Numbered from the stretch's first letter, positions 7,377-16,731 are shown. The stretch: 64,000 nt of DNA from an uncultured Clostridium sp. (GCA_934717555.1 CAKUYY010000001.1:1-64000), one strand, 5' to 3'. Translations and numbers: made by a program. Notes: generated from the sequence alone by a model not told the origin.

Positions 7377-9611
7377 ATGTTTGAAAATTACAAGGTTTTT
7401 GAGACCGATTTCGCGGGCCGCCCGCTGAAAATCGAGACCGGAAAAATCGCCCAGCTGGCCAATGGTTCCTGTTTCGTGCGCTACGGGGATACCGTGGTAA
7501 ACGTGGCGGTAACCGCGTCCGCCAAACCCAGGGAGGGTGTGGACTTTTTCCCGCTTTCCGTGGATTTTGAGGAAAAACTGTACGCCGTGGGAAAAATCCC
7601 CGGTTCCTTTTTGAAGAGGGAAGGCCGTCCTACCGATAAGGCTATCCTCACCTCCCGTGTGATTGACCGCCCCATCCGTCCCCTGTTCCCCAAGGATATG
7701 AGGAATGACGTGTCGGTGGTGTGTACGGTGATGTCCGTGGACCCGGATTGCTCCCCGGAAATCGCCGCCATGGTGGGTACCTCCGCCGCGCTTTCTATCT
7801 CCGATATCCCGTGGAACGGCCCGATTTCCGGCGTTTCCGTGGGCTATATCGACGGGGAATACGTCATCAACCCCACCGAAGAACAGCGGGAGAAATCCCA
7901 GATGGCCGTTACCGTGGCTTCCACGGATAAGCTGATCGCCATGATCGAGGCAGGCGCCGACGAGGTGTCCGACGAGGTGATGTTCAACGGCATTATGGCG
8001 GGTCATGAGGCCAACCAGAAGATCATCGAGTTTATCAAAGGCATGCAGGAGGAAATCGGCAAGGCGAAGTTTGAATATCCCAGCAACGAGCCCGACGAGG
8101 AAATGCTGGAAGCGGTCAAGGCTTTCGCGCTGGAAGACGTGAAAGCGGCCCTGGATACCGACGATAAGACCGTGCGCGATGCCCGGTTAAAGCCCGTTTA
8201 TGAAAAAGTCCACGAGCATTTTGACCCCATTTATCCGGAATGCGAGGCTAAGATCGACGAGTGCATGTATAAAACCCAGAAATTTGTGGTGCGCCGGTGG
8301 CTGCTGGACGAGCAGAAGCGTGTGGACGGCAGGGGCATGGACGAAATGCGTCCCCTGGCCGCGGAAGTGGGCCTGCTGCCCCGCGTCCATGGTTCCGGTA
8401 TGTTTACCAGAGGGCAGACCCAGGTTATCACCACCGCTACCCTGGGCCCGGTGAGCGACCAGCAGATGCTGGACGGCATCGACAACGAGGAATACAAACG
8501 CTATATGCATCATTATAATTTCCCCTCCTATTCCGTGGGCGAGACCCGTCCCAGCCGCGGCCCGGGCCGCCGGGAAATTGGACATGGAGCCCTGGCGGAA
8601 CGCGCCCTGGTGCCGGTGATCCCGCCGGTGGAGGAGTTCCCCTACGCCCTGCGCCTGGTCAGTGAAGTGGTATCCTCCAACGGTTCCACCTCCCAGGCTT
8701 CCATCTGCGGCTCCACCCTGGCCCTCATGGACGCGGGTGTGCCCATCAAAAAGCCGGTAGCCGGTATTTCCTGCGGCCTGATTACCGAGGGAGAGCGCTG
8801 GATGACCATGGTGGACATCCAGGGCCTGGAGGATTTCTTCGGCGATATGGACTTTAAGGTGGGCGGCACCAAGGACGGCATCACCGCCATCCAGATGGAT
8901 CTGAAGGTGGACGGCCTGACCCCGGCCATTGTCAAAGAGGCTTTGGAGAAAACCCACAAGGCTCGCAACTATATCATCGACGAGATTATCCTCAAGTGTA
9001 TCCCTGCGCCCCGCGAGGAACTTTCCAAATACGCGCCCAAGATGCTGTCTACTGTGATCCCGGTGGACAAGATCCGTGAGGTCATCGGTTCCGGCGGCAA
9101 GGTCATCCAGAAGATCTGCGCGGAATGTGACGTCAAGATCGATATTGAAGAGGACGGTCACGTGTTTATTTCCGGCGTGGACGCTGATAACTGCCAGCGC
9201 GCCATGACCATCGTGGATACCATCGTCAAGGACCCGGAAGTGGGCGCCATTTACAAGGGCCGAGTGACCCGGATTATGGACTTCGGCGCGTTTGTGGAGA
9301 TCGCCCCGGGTAAGGAAGGGCTGGTACACATCTCCCGCCTGGACGTCAAGCGCACGGAAAAGGTTACCGATGTGGTCAATGTGGATGACGAGGTGATCGT
9401 CAAGGTCATTGAGATCGATGACAAGGGCCGTTTGAACCTCTCCCGCCGGGACGCTTTGATCGAGGTGGAGGGCCTGACCCCGGAAAACGAGATCGACGAC
9501 CGTCCCCGCCGTCCCCGCCGCGACGACCATCGCCGCAATGACCGCCGGGACGCGCCCCGGGCTTCCAACGGCTTTATCCCCAACTTGAACAAGCCGAGAA
9601 ACCACGAATAA
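7377..9611 (+). CDS. pnp: Polyribonucleotide nucleotidyltransferase (PNPase)
   Basis: Phosphorolytic 3'-5' exoribonuclease, homotrimer, part of RNA decay. The 744-residue product has two RNase PH domains (~10-145 and ~315-545) separated by an all-helical domain, then a KH domain (IREVIGSGGKVIQKI, ~565) and an S1 domain (VGAIYKGRVTRIMDFGAF, ~625-695), ending in an Arg/Asp-rich tail. FTRGQTQ and GDMDFKVGGT of the catalytic core are visible. The ATG at 7377 has AAGGAGG at 6 nt; upstream in-frame ATGs fall in the leader stem. Preceded by a nested hairpin leader and followed by a terminator. Confidence 0.97.
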   Translation: MFENYKVFETDFAGRPLKIETGKIAQLANGSCFVRYGDTVVNVAVTASAKPREGVDFFPLSVDFEEKLYAVGKIPGSFLKREGRPTDKAILTSRVIDRPIRPLFPKDMRNDVSVVCTVMSVDPDCSPEIAAMVGTSAALSISDIPWNGPISGVSVGYIDGEYVINPTEEQREKSQMAVTVASTDKLIAMIEAGADEVSDEVMFNGIMAGHEANQKIIEFIKGMQEEIGKAKFEYPSNEPDEEMLEAVKAFALEDVKAALDTDDKTVRDARLKPVYEKVHEHFDPIYPECEAKIDECMYKTQKFVVRRWLLDEQKRVDGRGMDEMRPLAAEVGLLPRVHGSGMFTRGQTQVITTATLGPVSDQQMLDGIDNEEYKRYMHHYNFPSYSVGETRPSRGPGRREIGHGALAERALVPVIPPVEEFPYALRLVSEVVSSNGSTSQASICGSTLALMDAGVPIKKPVAGISCGLITEGERWMTMVDIQGLEDFFGDMDFKVGGTKDGITAIQMDLKVDGLTPAIVKEALEKTHKARNYIIDEIILKCIPAPREELSKYAPKMLSTVIPVDKIREVIGSGGKVIQKICAECDVKIDIEEDGHVFISGVDADNCQRAMTIVDTIVKDPEVGAIYKGRVTRIMDFGAFVEIAPGKEGLVHISRLDVKRTEKVTDVVNVDDEVIVKVIEIDDKGRLNLSRRDALIEVEGLTPENEIDDRPRRPRRDDHRRNDRRDAPRASNGFIPNLNKPRNHE

Positions 9612-9663
9612 AAAGATCGGATATTGCAGAATGCCTCATGTATCCTGCAAAAAACTGCTGAAC

Positions 9664-9722
9664 AATGGCTGGATTCTGCGAGCTTCCCCCACGGGGAACA
9701 GCGTGGCGGTCCAGCCATTTTT
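9664..9722 (+). terminator. pnp terminator
   Basis: AATGGCTGGA (9664-9673) pairs with TCCAGCCATT (9710-9719); an inner stem TTCCCC/GGGGAA stacks in the loop; T-run follows. Confidence 0.8.
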
Positions 9723-9767
9723 GCATATTAAAAAAGAACATCGTTACCAAGGAAAGAAGGATAAAAA

Positions 9768-10436
9768 ATGAGTTATAAAAAAGCGTTTATGGAATTGATG
9801 GTACAGTCCAATGTTTTGACCTTTGGGGAATTTACCCTCAAGAGCGGCCGCGTCGCCCCTTACTTTGTCAATACCGGCAACTATAAGACCGGTATGCAGG
9901 CGGCCAAGCTGGGCGAATTTTACGCCGACTGCATCATGGAACACGGCCTGCAGCATGTGGACACGCTGTTCGGCCCGGCTTACAAAGGCATTCCCCTTTC
10001 TGTCGCCACCGCCATCGCCCTGTACAACAAATACGGCGTGGAGGTCAATTATTGCTTTAACCGGAAGGAAGCCAAGGATCACGGCGAGGGCGGGACCCTG
10101 GTGGGCTATCAACTCAAAGACGGCGATAAGGTGTTGATCATCGAGGACGTGGTCACCGCAGGCACCGCCATGGCGGAGACCGTGCCCATGCTCAAAGCCC
10201 TGGCCAAGGTGGAAATCACAGGCCTGGTGATCTCCGTGGACCGCATGGAGCGGGGCAAAAATGACTGTTCCGCGGTGCAGGAGATCCAGAAACTGTACGG
10301 TATCCCCACCTATCCCATCGTCACCACCCGGGAAATCATCGATACCCTGCACGGCGTCGAGGTAGGGGGCAAAGTGGTGATTGACGACGCGATGAAGGAA
10401 AAAATGGAGCAGTATTTGGCTGCTTACGGGGTATAA
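9768..10436 (+). CDS. pyrE: Orotate phosphoribosyltransferase
   Basis: Converts orotate plus PRPP to OMP in de novo pyrimidine synthesis. At 222 residues it is of normal length and carries the PRPP-binding loop VLIIEDVVTAGTA, the FNRKEAKDHGEGG catalytic loop region and FTLKSGRVAPYFVNTG near the N-terminus. AAGGA lies 6 nt before the ATG. No other pyr gene is nearby, so it is detached from the usual pyr operon; the following kinase gene starts 4 nt later and is probably co-transcribed. Confidence 0.95.
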   Translation: MSYKKAFMELMVQSNVLTFGEFTLKSGRVAPYFVNTGNYKTGMQAAKLGEFYADCIMEHGLQHVDTLFGPAYKGIPLSVATAIALYNKYGVEVNYCFNRKEAKDHGEGGTLVGYQLKDGDKVLIIEDVVTAGTAMAETVPMLKALAKVEITGLVISVDRMERGKNDCSAVQEIQKLYGIPTYPIVTTREIIDTLHGVEVGGKVVIDDAMKEKMEQYLAAYGV

Positions 10437-10440
10437 TATT

Positions 10441-11418
10441 GTGATTAACAGGAAATCCAGCCTCTTTCAGGAACTGACAGAACACGAACTGAAAGCGGTC
10501 CTCATGGAAAGCCTGGGGCCCGGGGAAACGGAGCCGCCCCGCCTGCTGGAGGGAGGGCTCTTTAACACCACGTATCTCATCTCCCGCACCAATCCGCCGG
10601 GAAAGTATGTGCTGCGCATGGGGCCGGTGAACCGGCATCTCGTGCTCCCTTATGAACGCAAGCTCATGCAGGCGGAGCGGGAAGCCTACCGGCTATTGGC
10701 CCTCCACGGGATACCGTCCTCCAAAGTTGTGGCGTGCGATACCAGCGGCAGGGTAATCGACCGGGACTATATGTTGGTGGAATATATCCCCAGTGTTCCC
10801 ATTTTTGACGACAGCGTTCCGGAAGGGGAAAAAGACCGTCTGTATGAACAGGTTGGCAGATATGCCGCTAAAATGCACAAAATCACCGGCCCGGCGTTCG
10901 GGCGCTTGGCGGACGTAGTTGGCGGGAAAGGCTATTCCGCATGGTACGACTTTTTACAGGCGGAGACAGAGCAGCTGGAACAGGCATGCCGGCCTTATGG
11001 GATATTTTCAAAGGGGGAGATTTCCCAGATTATGGAGATCCTTTGGAAATACCGTGCCTTTTGGGGAAAGGTGGAGATCCCCCATTTTGTCCATATGGAC
11101 TTGTGGGATGGGAATATTTTGGTACAGCCGTCGCCGGAGGGGGATGGCTTTCAAATCGCCGCCATCATCGACGGGGACAGGGCCCTGTATGGGGATCCGG
11201 ATTACGATTTCTCCACCCCATGGATTTCCAGGGAGGCTTTCTTCCGCGGTGCGGGGCGGGAAAAACCCGACCCCGCGGAACCGGGAGAGAAAGCCATGAT
11301 TTATCAGATGCTCATCGCCGCCTCGGACGCTTACATTTGCCAGGTGGAATATAACAATCCGGAGGGCAGCTTGGAGAATCAGGAAAAAGTACGGGATTTT
11401 ATTCAAAAATTAAGATAA
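10441..11418 (+). CDS. APH-family phosphotransferase (small-molecule kinase)
   Basis: Predicted ATP-dependent kinase of the aminoglycoside phosphotransferase / choline kinase superfamily. A GTG start, 4 nt after pyrE, gives 325 residues. The N-lobe contains GGLFNTTYLIS; the catalytic loop reads VHMDLWDGNILV (HxDxxxxN, with the catalytic Asp) and the metal site AAIIDGDRALYGDPDYD. This subgroup often acts on sugars or other metabolites rather than antibiotics; the substrate cannot be told from sequence. No strong Shine-Dalgarno is seen, so translation is probably coupled to pyrE. Confidence 0.85.
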   Translation: MINRKSSLFQELTEHELKAVLMESLGPGETEPPRLLEGGLFNTTYLISRTNPPGKYVLRMGPVNRHLVLPYERKLMQAEREAYRLLALHGIPSSKVVACDTSGRVIDRDYMLVEYIPSVPIFDDSVPEGEKDRLYEQVGRYAAKMHKITGPAFGRLADVVGGKGYSAWYDFLQAETEQLEQACRPYGIFSKGEISQIMEILWKYRAFWGKVEIPHFVHMDLWDGNILVQPSPEGDGFQIAAIIDGDRALYGDPDYDFSTPWISREAFFRGAGREKPDPAEPGEKAMIYQMLIAASDAYICQVEYNNPEGSLENQEKVRDFIQKLR

Positions 11419-11449
11419 ATGGAAAAGAGCATCCCAGGAAAGGACTTGT

Positions 11450-12721
11450 ATGGAAAAACTGACATTGTCAAACGGGCTGCGAATTTTGCTGGACTGGCAG
11501 GACCAGGCCCGCAGCGCCAGCTTCGGCGTATGGGTGAAAAGCGGCCCAGTTTATGAAAGCAGAGAGAATAACGGTATTTCTCACTTTATGGAGCATATGG
11601 TATTTAAAGGGACTGCCGCCCGGACCTCTTTGCAGATTTCCGAGGAAATGGACAGCATCGGGGGACAGATGAACGCCTATACCACCACGGATTTCACCTG
11701 TTTTTACGCCCGGGCGCTGGAGGAACATGTGGGACAGGCGTTCGACATTGTGTCGGATATGGTGGTCAATCCCCGCTTTGATCCCAAGGACCTGGAACTG
11801 GAAAAAAGCGTGGTGGCGGAAGAGATCAGCATGAGCGAGGATCAGCCGGAAGACCGGGTGGCGGAAAACCTGTACCGCCATATCTGGCCCGATTCCCCCA
11901 TGGGCATGCCGATCTTGGGAACCCGGGATACCTTAAAAGGGTTAGGGCAGCGGGAGATGTTCCATTACCATGCCCTGCATTACGCGCCGGATCAGGTGGT
12001 CGTGGCGATCTGCGGGCGTTTTGACCGGGAGGCTTTCCTCCGGCAGATACAAGACCGGTTCGGGGCGCTCAAACAGAGCAATGTACAAACGGCCGCTCCC
12101 CTTATGGAGTATGTGCCCTCTTGTTCCTTTGAAAACAGCAAACAGGAGCAGACCCATCTTTCTCTGGGGCTGCCGGGGATTAGCCTGTGGGATAGCAGGA
12201 AGCATGCCCTGAGTATCCTGAACATGATTTTAGGGGGAAGCTCCTCTTCTCGCCTTTTCCAGAAAATCCGGGAGGAACTGGGCCTTGCTTATTCTATTTC
12301 CAGCGGCATCTCTTCTTATGAAAAAGGAGGATTGCTGGAAATCCAGACCGCGGTGAGCCCTGGGGAAGACCGCAGGGCATGCCAGGAAATCTTGGAGGTG
12401 CTCTCCACGCTGCGGCGGGACGGTGTCACAGAGAAGGAATTTCTCAGGGCCCGGGAACAGCTGAAATCCAACCTGGTAATGGGGATGGAAAATACCACCG
12501 CCCGGGCAGGGCATATGGGCCGGGGAGAGATCCTGCGCGGCCGGGTGGACTCAGAAGACGATATTTTGAATCAGATCAGCAAGGTCACCTGGGAACTTGT
12601 CAATCAGACGGCCCGGGAACTGCTGGATCTCAATAGTCTGTCCGTGTCGGTGGTGGGGCCATCCGACCAGGAAGCGTATTATCAAAGTATCGTAGGCTCC
12701 TCGCAGCCGGGTGTTGTTTGA
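11450..12721 (+). CDS. M16 family zinc peptidase
   Basis: Processing-protease-like metallopeptidase of the insulinase/MPP family, 423 residues, the normal length for single-chain bacterial members. The inverted zinc motif HFMEH (H45, E48, H49) is followed about 76 residues later by the third ligand in SVVAEE (E124/E125). N- and C-terminal M16 halves are visible, the second with GGSSSSRLFQKIREELGLAYS. AGGAAAGGA precedes the ATG. Cytoplasmic (no signal peptide). In other Clostridia such genes sit near pnp and dut; here pnp is 1.8 kb upstream, consistent with that conserved neighbourhood. Confidence 0.92.
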   Translation: MEKLTLSNGLRILLDWQDQARSASFGVWVKSGPVYESRENNGISHFMEHMVFKGTAARTSLQISEEMDSIGGQMNAYTTTDFTCFYARALEEHVGQAFDIVSDMVVNPRFDPKDLELEKSVVAEEISMSEDQPEDRVAENLYRHIWPDSPMGMPILGTRDTLKGLGQREMFHYHALHYAPDQVVVAICGRFDREAFLRQIQDRFGALKQSNVQTAAPLMEYVPSCSFENSKQEQTHLSLGLPGISLWDSRKHALSILNMILGGSSSSRLFQKIREELGLAYSISSGISSYEKGGLLEIQTAVSPGEDRRACQEILEVLSTLRRDGVTEKEFLRAREQLKSNLVMGMENTTARAGHMGRGEILRGRVDSEDDILNQISKVTWELVNQTARELLDLNSLSVSVVGPSDQEAYYQSIVGSSQPGVV

Positions 12722-12751
12722 AAAAAACCGTGTTTCTTAAGATAAAATATA

Positions 12752-12776
12752 AAGTTTTCGCCCGCCTTTTTCACGC
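12752..12776 (-). repeat. Detached partial terminus of family A element
   Basis: AAAGTTTTCGCCCGCCTTTT.. here matches the terminal hairpin end of the complete copy at 52998-53180 but the rest diverges. It lies 70 bp before the complete copy at 12826, i.e. a second, truncated end. Confidence 0.55.
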
Positions 12777-12825
12777 CTGCGGCGGGCGCATCGCGCGTTG
12801 AGGTTGCCTTAGAAGAGGAATTTGA

Positions 12826-13010
12826 CTGCCCGCGTTTAAACATAAAAGGTTTCACTCGCCTTTTTCAAAAGGCGGCGGGGGCTTGGGGGCGGAGCCCCCG
12901 GGTCATCCTCCGAAGGGGACGAAACACTCCAGAGTCCAAAAAGCTCAGGAGGGGAGGCGAAACAATCCACCGGGTTGTTTCGCCGTGGGGAACCCCAGCG
13001 AGAGGGATTT
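12826..13010 (-). repeat. Family A multi-hairpin element, copy 1
   Basis: About 185 bp filling the gap between the M16 peptidase and proB. In element orientation (minus strand) it contains, in order, a degenerate GGGGAACCC-type stem, a stem GGCGAAACAA/TTGTTTCGCC, the constant linker CTCCCCTCCTGAGCTTTTTG, a TTCG-looped stem, GGGGGC/GCCCCC, and CGCCTTTT/AAAAGGCG. The second stem differs at three pairs from the copy at 62761 (GGCCAAACCG) and each change is compensated. Open frames reading through it are not genes. Confidence 0.85.
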
Positions 13011-13053
13011 CCTGCTCCCCAATAGCAAATTAGATACTATGAAGAGGTCGAAT

Positions 13054-13836
13054 ATGGAAGCAAAGCGGATAGTGTTCAAGGTAGGAACCTCTACCCTGAC
13101 TTATGAAAATGGGAAATTAAACTTACACCGGATTGAATCCCTGTGCAAGGTGCTTAGTGATTTGCAAAATTCCGGAAAGGAGATCATACTGGTCAGCTCC
13201 GGCGCCATCGGCGTGGGGGTTGGAAAGCTGGGACTATCCCAGCGGCCCAAAGAGACCAGCCGGAAACAGGCGGTAGCGGCGGTAGGCCAGTGTGAACTGA
13301 TGTTCATTTACGATAAGCTGTTTGGGGAATACAACCATACAGTAGCGCAGATCCTGCTGACCAGGGATGTCATGATCAACGACCATTCCAAACAGAATGT
13401 TATCAATACATTCCAGGAGCTTCTGGCCATGGGGATCATTCCAGTGGTCAATGAGAACGATACCGTGGCCATCGACGAGCTGGAAGGCTCCAACTTTGGG
13501 GATAACGATACCTTGTCGGCTATCGTGGCGGATATCGCGGAGGCCGACGCACTGGTGATCCTCACGGATATCGACGGCCTGTATGATTCCGATCCCCGGA
13601 AAAACCCGGACGCCAAGCGCATCCCGGAGGTGCGCTATATCGACGAGAATATCCGGAAAATGGCGGGGGGCAGCGGCTCCAACCGGGGTACCGGCGGTAT
13701 GAGTACCAAAATATCTGCGGCCGTGGTGGCGATGGAGGCGGGAATCGACTGCTATGTGATCAGCGGCAACGACCCAGCTGTACTCTATGACCTTCTGGAA
13801 GGAAAGGACATCGGTACCCGGTTCCGGGCAAAATAA
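13054..13836 (+). CDS. proB: Glutamate 5-kinase, short form without PUA domain
   Basis: First step of proline synthesis: phosphorylates glutamate to glutamyl-5-phosphate. The amino acid kinase fold is complete: FKVGTSTLT near the N-terminus, VSSGAIGVGVGKL, NENDTVAIDEL, FGDNDTLSAIVAD, and GSGSNRGTGGMSTKISAA. The 260 residues end right after this domain, lacking the C-terminal PUA domain of ~367-residue ProB enzymes; short forms are known in Firmicutes. ATG 13054 follows AGAGG at 6 nt; longer in-frame starts would extend into the family A element and are rejected. proA follows 100 bp later. Confidence 0.95.
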   Translation: MEAKRIVFKVGTSTLTYENGKLNLHRIESLCKVLSDLQNSGKEIILVSSGAIGVGVGKLGLSQRPKETSRKQAVAAVGQCELMFIYDKLFGEYNHTVAQILLTRDVMINDHSKQNVINTFQELLAMGIIPVVNENDTVAIDELEGSNFGDNDTLSAIVADIAEADALVILTDIDGLYDSDPRKNPDAKRIPEVRYIDENIRKMAGGSGSNRGTGGMSTKISAAVVAMEAGIDCYVISGNDPAVLYDLLEGKDIGTRFRAK

Positions 13837-13938
13837 AACGGCAACAAAAGGAAAAGGGGATAAAATCCAGGGAGAAAATGTTTTTCCCTACACAATATAA
13901 AATGACAGTTTATAGTGAGAAAGGACAGGGTGAGCCAT

Positions 13939-15183
13939 ATGACAGCAATGGAACAGATGGGGGCCCGCGCGAAAGAGGCGGCCCGGAAACTGGCGGTAGC
14001 CGGCTCCCAGAAGGACGTGGCGCTGGAGGCGATTGCCCAGGCGCTGATCCGTCATTGCGACAAAATTTTGGAGGCCAACCGGATAGACTTAGAACAGGGA
14101 GAAAAGAACGGCCTTACAGCGTCCCTGCTGGACCGACTGGCGTTGACGGAACAGAGGATACAGGGAATGGCCAACGGCGTGCGGCAGGTGAAGGCGCTGC
14201 CTGACCCCATTGGGCAGGTGTTGGAGGGGGGCGTGCGCCCCAACGGCCTTTCCATCACAAAGGTCCGGGTCCCCTTGGGGGTGATCGGCATCATCTATGA
14301 GGCCCGTCCCAATGTGACGGCGGACGCCGCCGCCTTATGCCTGAAATCCGGAAACGCGGTGATCCTGCGGGGTGGGAAAGAGGCCATCCATTCCAATACC
14401 TGTATCGCCCAGGTGATGCGGGAAGCCCTGGCAGGCACGGAGATCCCGGAAGACAGCATCCAGCTGATAGAGGATACCACGCGCCAATCCTCCATTGACC
14501 TGATGAACCTCACCGAGTATCTCGATGTGCTCATCCCCAGGGGCGGCGCGGGATTGATCCGCGCGGTGGTGGAACAGGCCCATGTGCCGGTGATTGAAAC
14601 CGGGGTGGGCAACTGCCATGTTTATGTGGACAAGGACGCGAACCTGGATATGGCCGCTGAGATCATCTACAACGCCAAGACTTCCCGGCCCTCCGTGTGC
14701 AATGCCATTGAGACCATCCTGATTCATCGGGATATCGCCCAACAAGCCCTGCCGAAAATCAAGGAGCGTCTGGACGAGAAACAGGTACAGCTCAGAGGAT
14801 GTGACAAAACCCGGGCTATTCTGGGGGACAGCGTGATTCCCGCCAGCGAAGAGGACTGGTCCAAGGAATTTTTGGATTATATCCTGGCGGTAAAAGTGGT
14901 GGATTCCATGGAGGACGCTATCAGCCATATCGCCCGTTACTCCAGCGGGCACAGCGAGTGTATCGTAACGGAAAATTATGCGGCGGCCAGAGCTTTTACC
15001 GCCCAAGTGGATAGCGCGGCGGTATATGTAAATGCCTCTACCCGTTTTACCGACGGCGGGGAGTTCGGACTGGGCGCGGAGATCGGGATTTCTACCCAAA
15101 AGCTGCACGCCAGAGGGCCAATGGGTATTAACGAACTGACTTCCATGAAGTTTATCATTCAGGGAGACGGACAAATCAGATAA
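13939..15183 (+). CDS. proA: Glutamate-5-semialdehyde dehydrogenase (gamma-glutamyl phosphate reductase)
   Basis: NADPH-dependent reduction of glutamyl-5-phosphate to the semialdehyde, second proline step. The 414-residue product is full length, with the aldehyde-dehydrogenase-like signatures PLGVIGIIYEARPNVTADAA, GNAVILRGGKEA, and the catalytic Cys in NAKTSRPSVCNAIETIL. ATG 13939 is preceded by AGGGTGA at 6 nt; an upstream GTG is less likely. A small hairpin AGGGAGAAAA/TTTTTCCCT lies in the proB-proA gap. Confidence 0.96.
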   Translation: MTAMEQMGARAKEAARKLAVAGSQKDVALEAIAQALIRHCDKILEANRIDLEQGEKNGLTASLLDRLALTEQRIQGMANGVRQVKALPDPIGQVLEGGVRPNGLSITKVRVPLGVIGIIYEARPNVTADAAALCLKSGNAVILRGGKEAIHSNTCIAQVMREALAGTEIPEDSIQLIEDTTRQSSIDLMNLTEYLDVLIPRGGAGLIRAVVEQAHVPVIETGVGNCHVYVDKDANLDMAAEIIYNAKTSRPSVCNAIETILIHRDIAQQALPKIKERLDEKQVQLRGCDKTRAILGDSVIPASEEDWSKEFLDYILAVKVVDSMEDAISHIARYSSGHSECIVTENYAAARAFTAQVDSAAVYVNASTRFTDGGEFGLGAEIGISTQKLHARGPMGINELTSMKFIIQGDGQIR

Positions 15184-15196
15184 AGGGAGAAACGCG

Positions 15197-16297
15197 ATGG
15201 GTGCCAAAAGACGTAAAAAATCCGGCGGGCCGGGCGTGGTATCGGAATACCGCGCGGATTACCGGGAACATGTGCTCTCGGTGCCGGAAACGGAAGAGGA
15301 ACCGGAGGGTTCCCTGGATTTTTCTATGGATTACCGGGAAGGGAACACGGCCCCGGGGGCAGGGAAACAAGAAGAAAGACCCGAGGAAAACCGGGAAGAT
15401 GCCCAATGGAAGAATCCGATATTCGACCATCAGGCGGAAGAACTTGTGATTGACGAACAGGCGTATGATTCCCAGGAAGAACCAGGGGAAGACCCCGACC
15501 CGGAGAAAGACCTGGTGACCGGGGGAGAAATTTTGTCCCAGGAGGACTTGCCTGAGGAAGAAGAGCCTATCCTGGATAAAGGGGAGGCGGAACATCTGGG
15601 GGAAGTGGTGCTGGCGGCGGCCAGGCCCCAGCACAAGCGCCGGCGTTATGGGATCCCTGTGGGCGTGGCGGTACTGTCTCTGGCCCTGGTGGGCGTGGTG
15701 TTTTTGGCTGTCACCATTGGGCAGGCCATCTTCCACGGCCTTCATAATGACAGCAAACTGCGGGAATACGATGACTTTCTGGCGCCTGTAGTCATGCAGG
15801 ACCCGGCCCCCTTTGAGACGATTGATACCGCGGACCCGGACATGATTATGACGGCCAGCCTGTGGTATGCCATTCTGCAAAATGGGGCGGAAAGCTATAC
15901 CTCCTATGACGCGGAAGGCAGGAGCCTGGTGCCGCTGGGGGATGTCACTGCCGCATGCCAGGAACTGTTTGGCCCGGATTGTGTGCTTCGTCCGGCCACC
16001 CCCAAGCAGGAAACATTCTTCACATTTGACAATACGGATAATCAATTCCATGTGGCGCCCTATAGCAGTCAGAGCAGTTACACGCCCTATACGGAAAGCG
16101 AACGACGTTCTGGGGATTCCATCCTACTGCGGGTGGGATATCTTTCCCCGGCGGATGCGTATTTTTCAGATGAAACCGGAAATACCCCGCCATCCCCAGC
16201 CAAGTATATGGAATATGAATTGAAAACAAATCCAGATACCGGCAAACTGTATATTTCCGCTATCCGTTCCTCCGGGAGCACACAAAAAGAATCGTAA
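15197..16297 (+). CDS. Bitopic membrane protein with acidic cytoplasmic tail
   Basis: A 366-residue protein 14 bp after proA. Residues 1-~150 are strongly acidic and low-complexity (EETEEEPEG-like runs, EEPGEDPDPEKD), then one membrane helix at ~155-180 (GVAVLSLALVGVVFLAVTIG) and a ~185-residue extracytoplasmic domain (YDDFLAPVVMQDPAPFETID.., ASLWYAILQNG). No signal peptide; N-in topology. I do not recognise the family. It is unlikely to be part of proline metabolism in spite of the spacing. Confidence 0.72.
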   Translation: MGAKRRKKSGGPGVVSEYRADYREHVLSVPETEEEPEGSLDFSMDYREGNTAPGAGKQEERPEENREDAQWKNPIFDHQAEELVIDEQAYDSQEEPGEDPDPEKDLVTGGEILSQEDLPEEEEPILDKGEAEHLGEVVLAAARPQHKRRRYGIPVGVAVLSLALVGVVFLAVTIGQAIFHGLHNDSKLREYDDFLAPVVMQDPAPFETIDTADPDMIMTASLWYAILQNGAESYTSYDAEGRSLVPLGDVTAACQELFGPDCVLRPATPKQETFFTFDNTDNQFHVAPYSSQSSYTPYTESERRSGDSILLRVGYLSPADAYFSDETGNTPPSPAKYMEYELKTNPDTGKLYISAIRSSGSTQKES

Positions 16298-16305
16298 GAA
16301 ACAGT

Positions 16306-16366
16306 AAGCGTCCGAATGATACCAAGGTCCGAATCTTTGTAGGGCCGGGAGAAGCGGGCGCTTTTT
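16306..16366 (+). terminator. Probable terminator after the pro operon
   Basis: AAGCGTCCG pairs with CGGGCGCTT (one G-U) around a ~40-nt loop, followed by TTTTT. Confidence 0.5.
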
Positions 16367-16471
16367 GCTGGATAATCCTTCCTTTTGAAAGAATGGAAAT
16401 ATTTTATATACGGGGGTTTGCCTATTGAAAAAGATAGGTAGGTTTGGAAATTACACAAGCGGGCGGAGGAC

Positions 16472-16650
16472 GGGGAACCCCTCGCCAGGGTTCCCCACGG
16501 CTCAACCGTCCCCCTGGACGGTTGGGCCTCCCCTCCTGAGCTTGTGGAAATCTGGAAAATTTCGCCCATTGCGATGGGCGGGGAAGGGCTCTGCCCCTCC
16601 ACCCCGCCGCCTTTGAAAAGGCGGGCGAAACTTTTATGTTTCAATGCGGG
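16472..16650 (+). repeat. Family A multi-hairpin element, copy 2
   Basis: Element orientation is plus. Stems: GGGGAACCC/GGGTTCCCC; GGCTCAACCGTCC/GGACGGTTGGGCC (one G-U); CGCCCAT/ATGGGCG over a TGCG loop; GGGC/GCCC over TCT; CCGCCTTT/AAAGGCGG, then GAAACTTTTATGTTT. The 491-bp gap between 16297 and 16789 holds a terminator, this element and a promoter, and nothing else visible. Confidence 0.88.
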
Positions 16651-16702
16651 CGCTTTGCTTTTTCCTACAGGCTAGTTCCAGGTGTCGTGCTTTTTGTAGC
16701 CC

Positions 16703-16731
16703 TTGCTATTAGACCCATTAAGTATTATAAT
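16703..16731 (+). promoter_or_regulatory. Promoter of YhfC-GntR-DUF5808 operon
   Basis: TTGCTA, 17 nt, TATAAT. A weak inverted repeat GTAT-N11-ATAC (16722-16740) overlaps the -10 and could be the GntR operator. Confidence 0.6.

Noticed and set aside
8187..9605. 472-codon open frame on the minus strand
   Set aside because: Antisense to pnp; His/Gly/Asp-rich composition results from the complementary codon positions.
12883..13053. N-terminal extension of glutamate 5-kinase
   Set aside because: The frame is open through the family A element, but the peptide is repeat-derived and the ribosome binding site supports ATG 13054.
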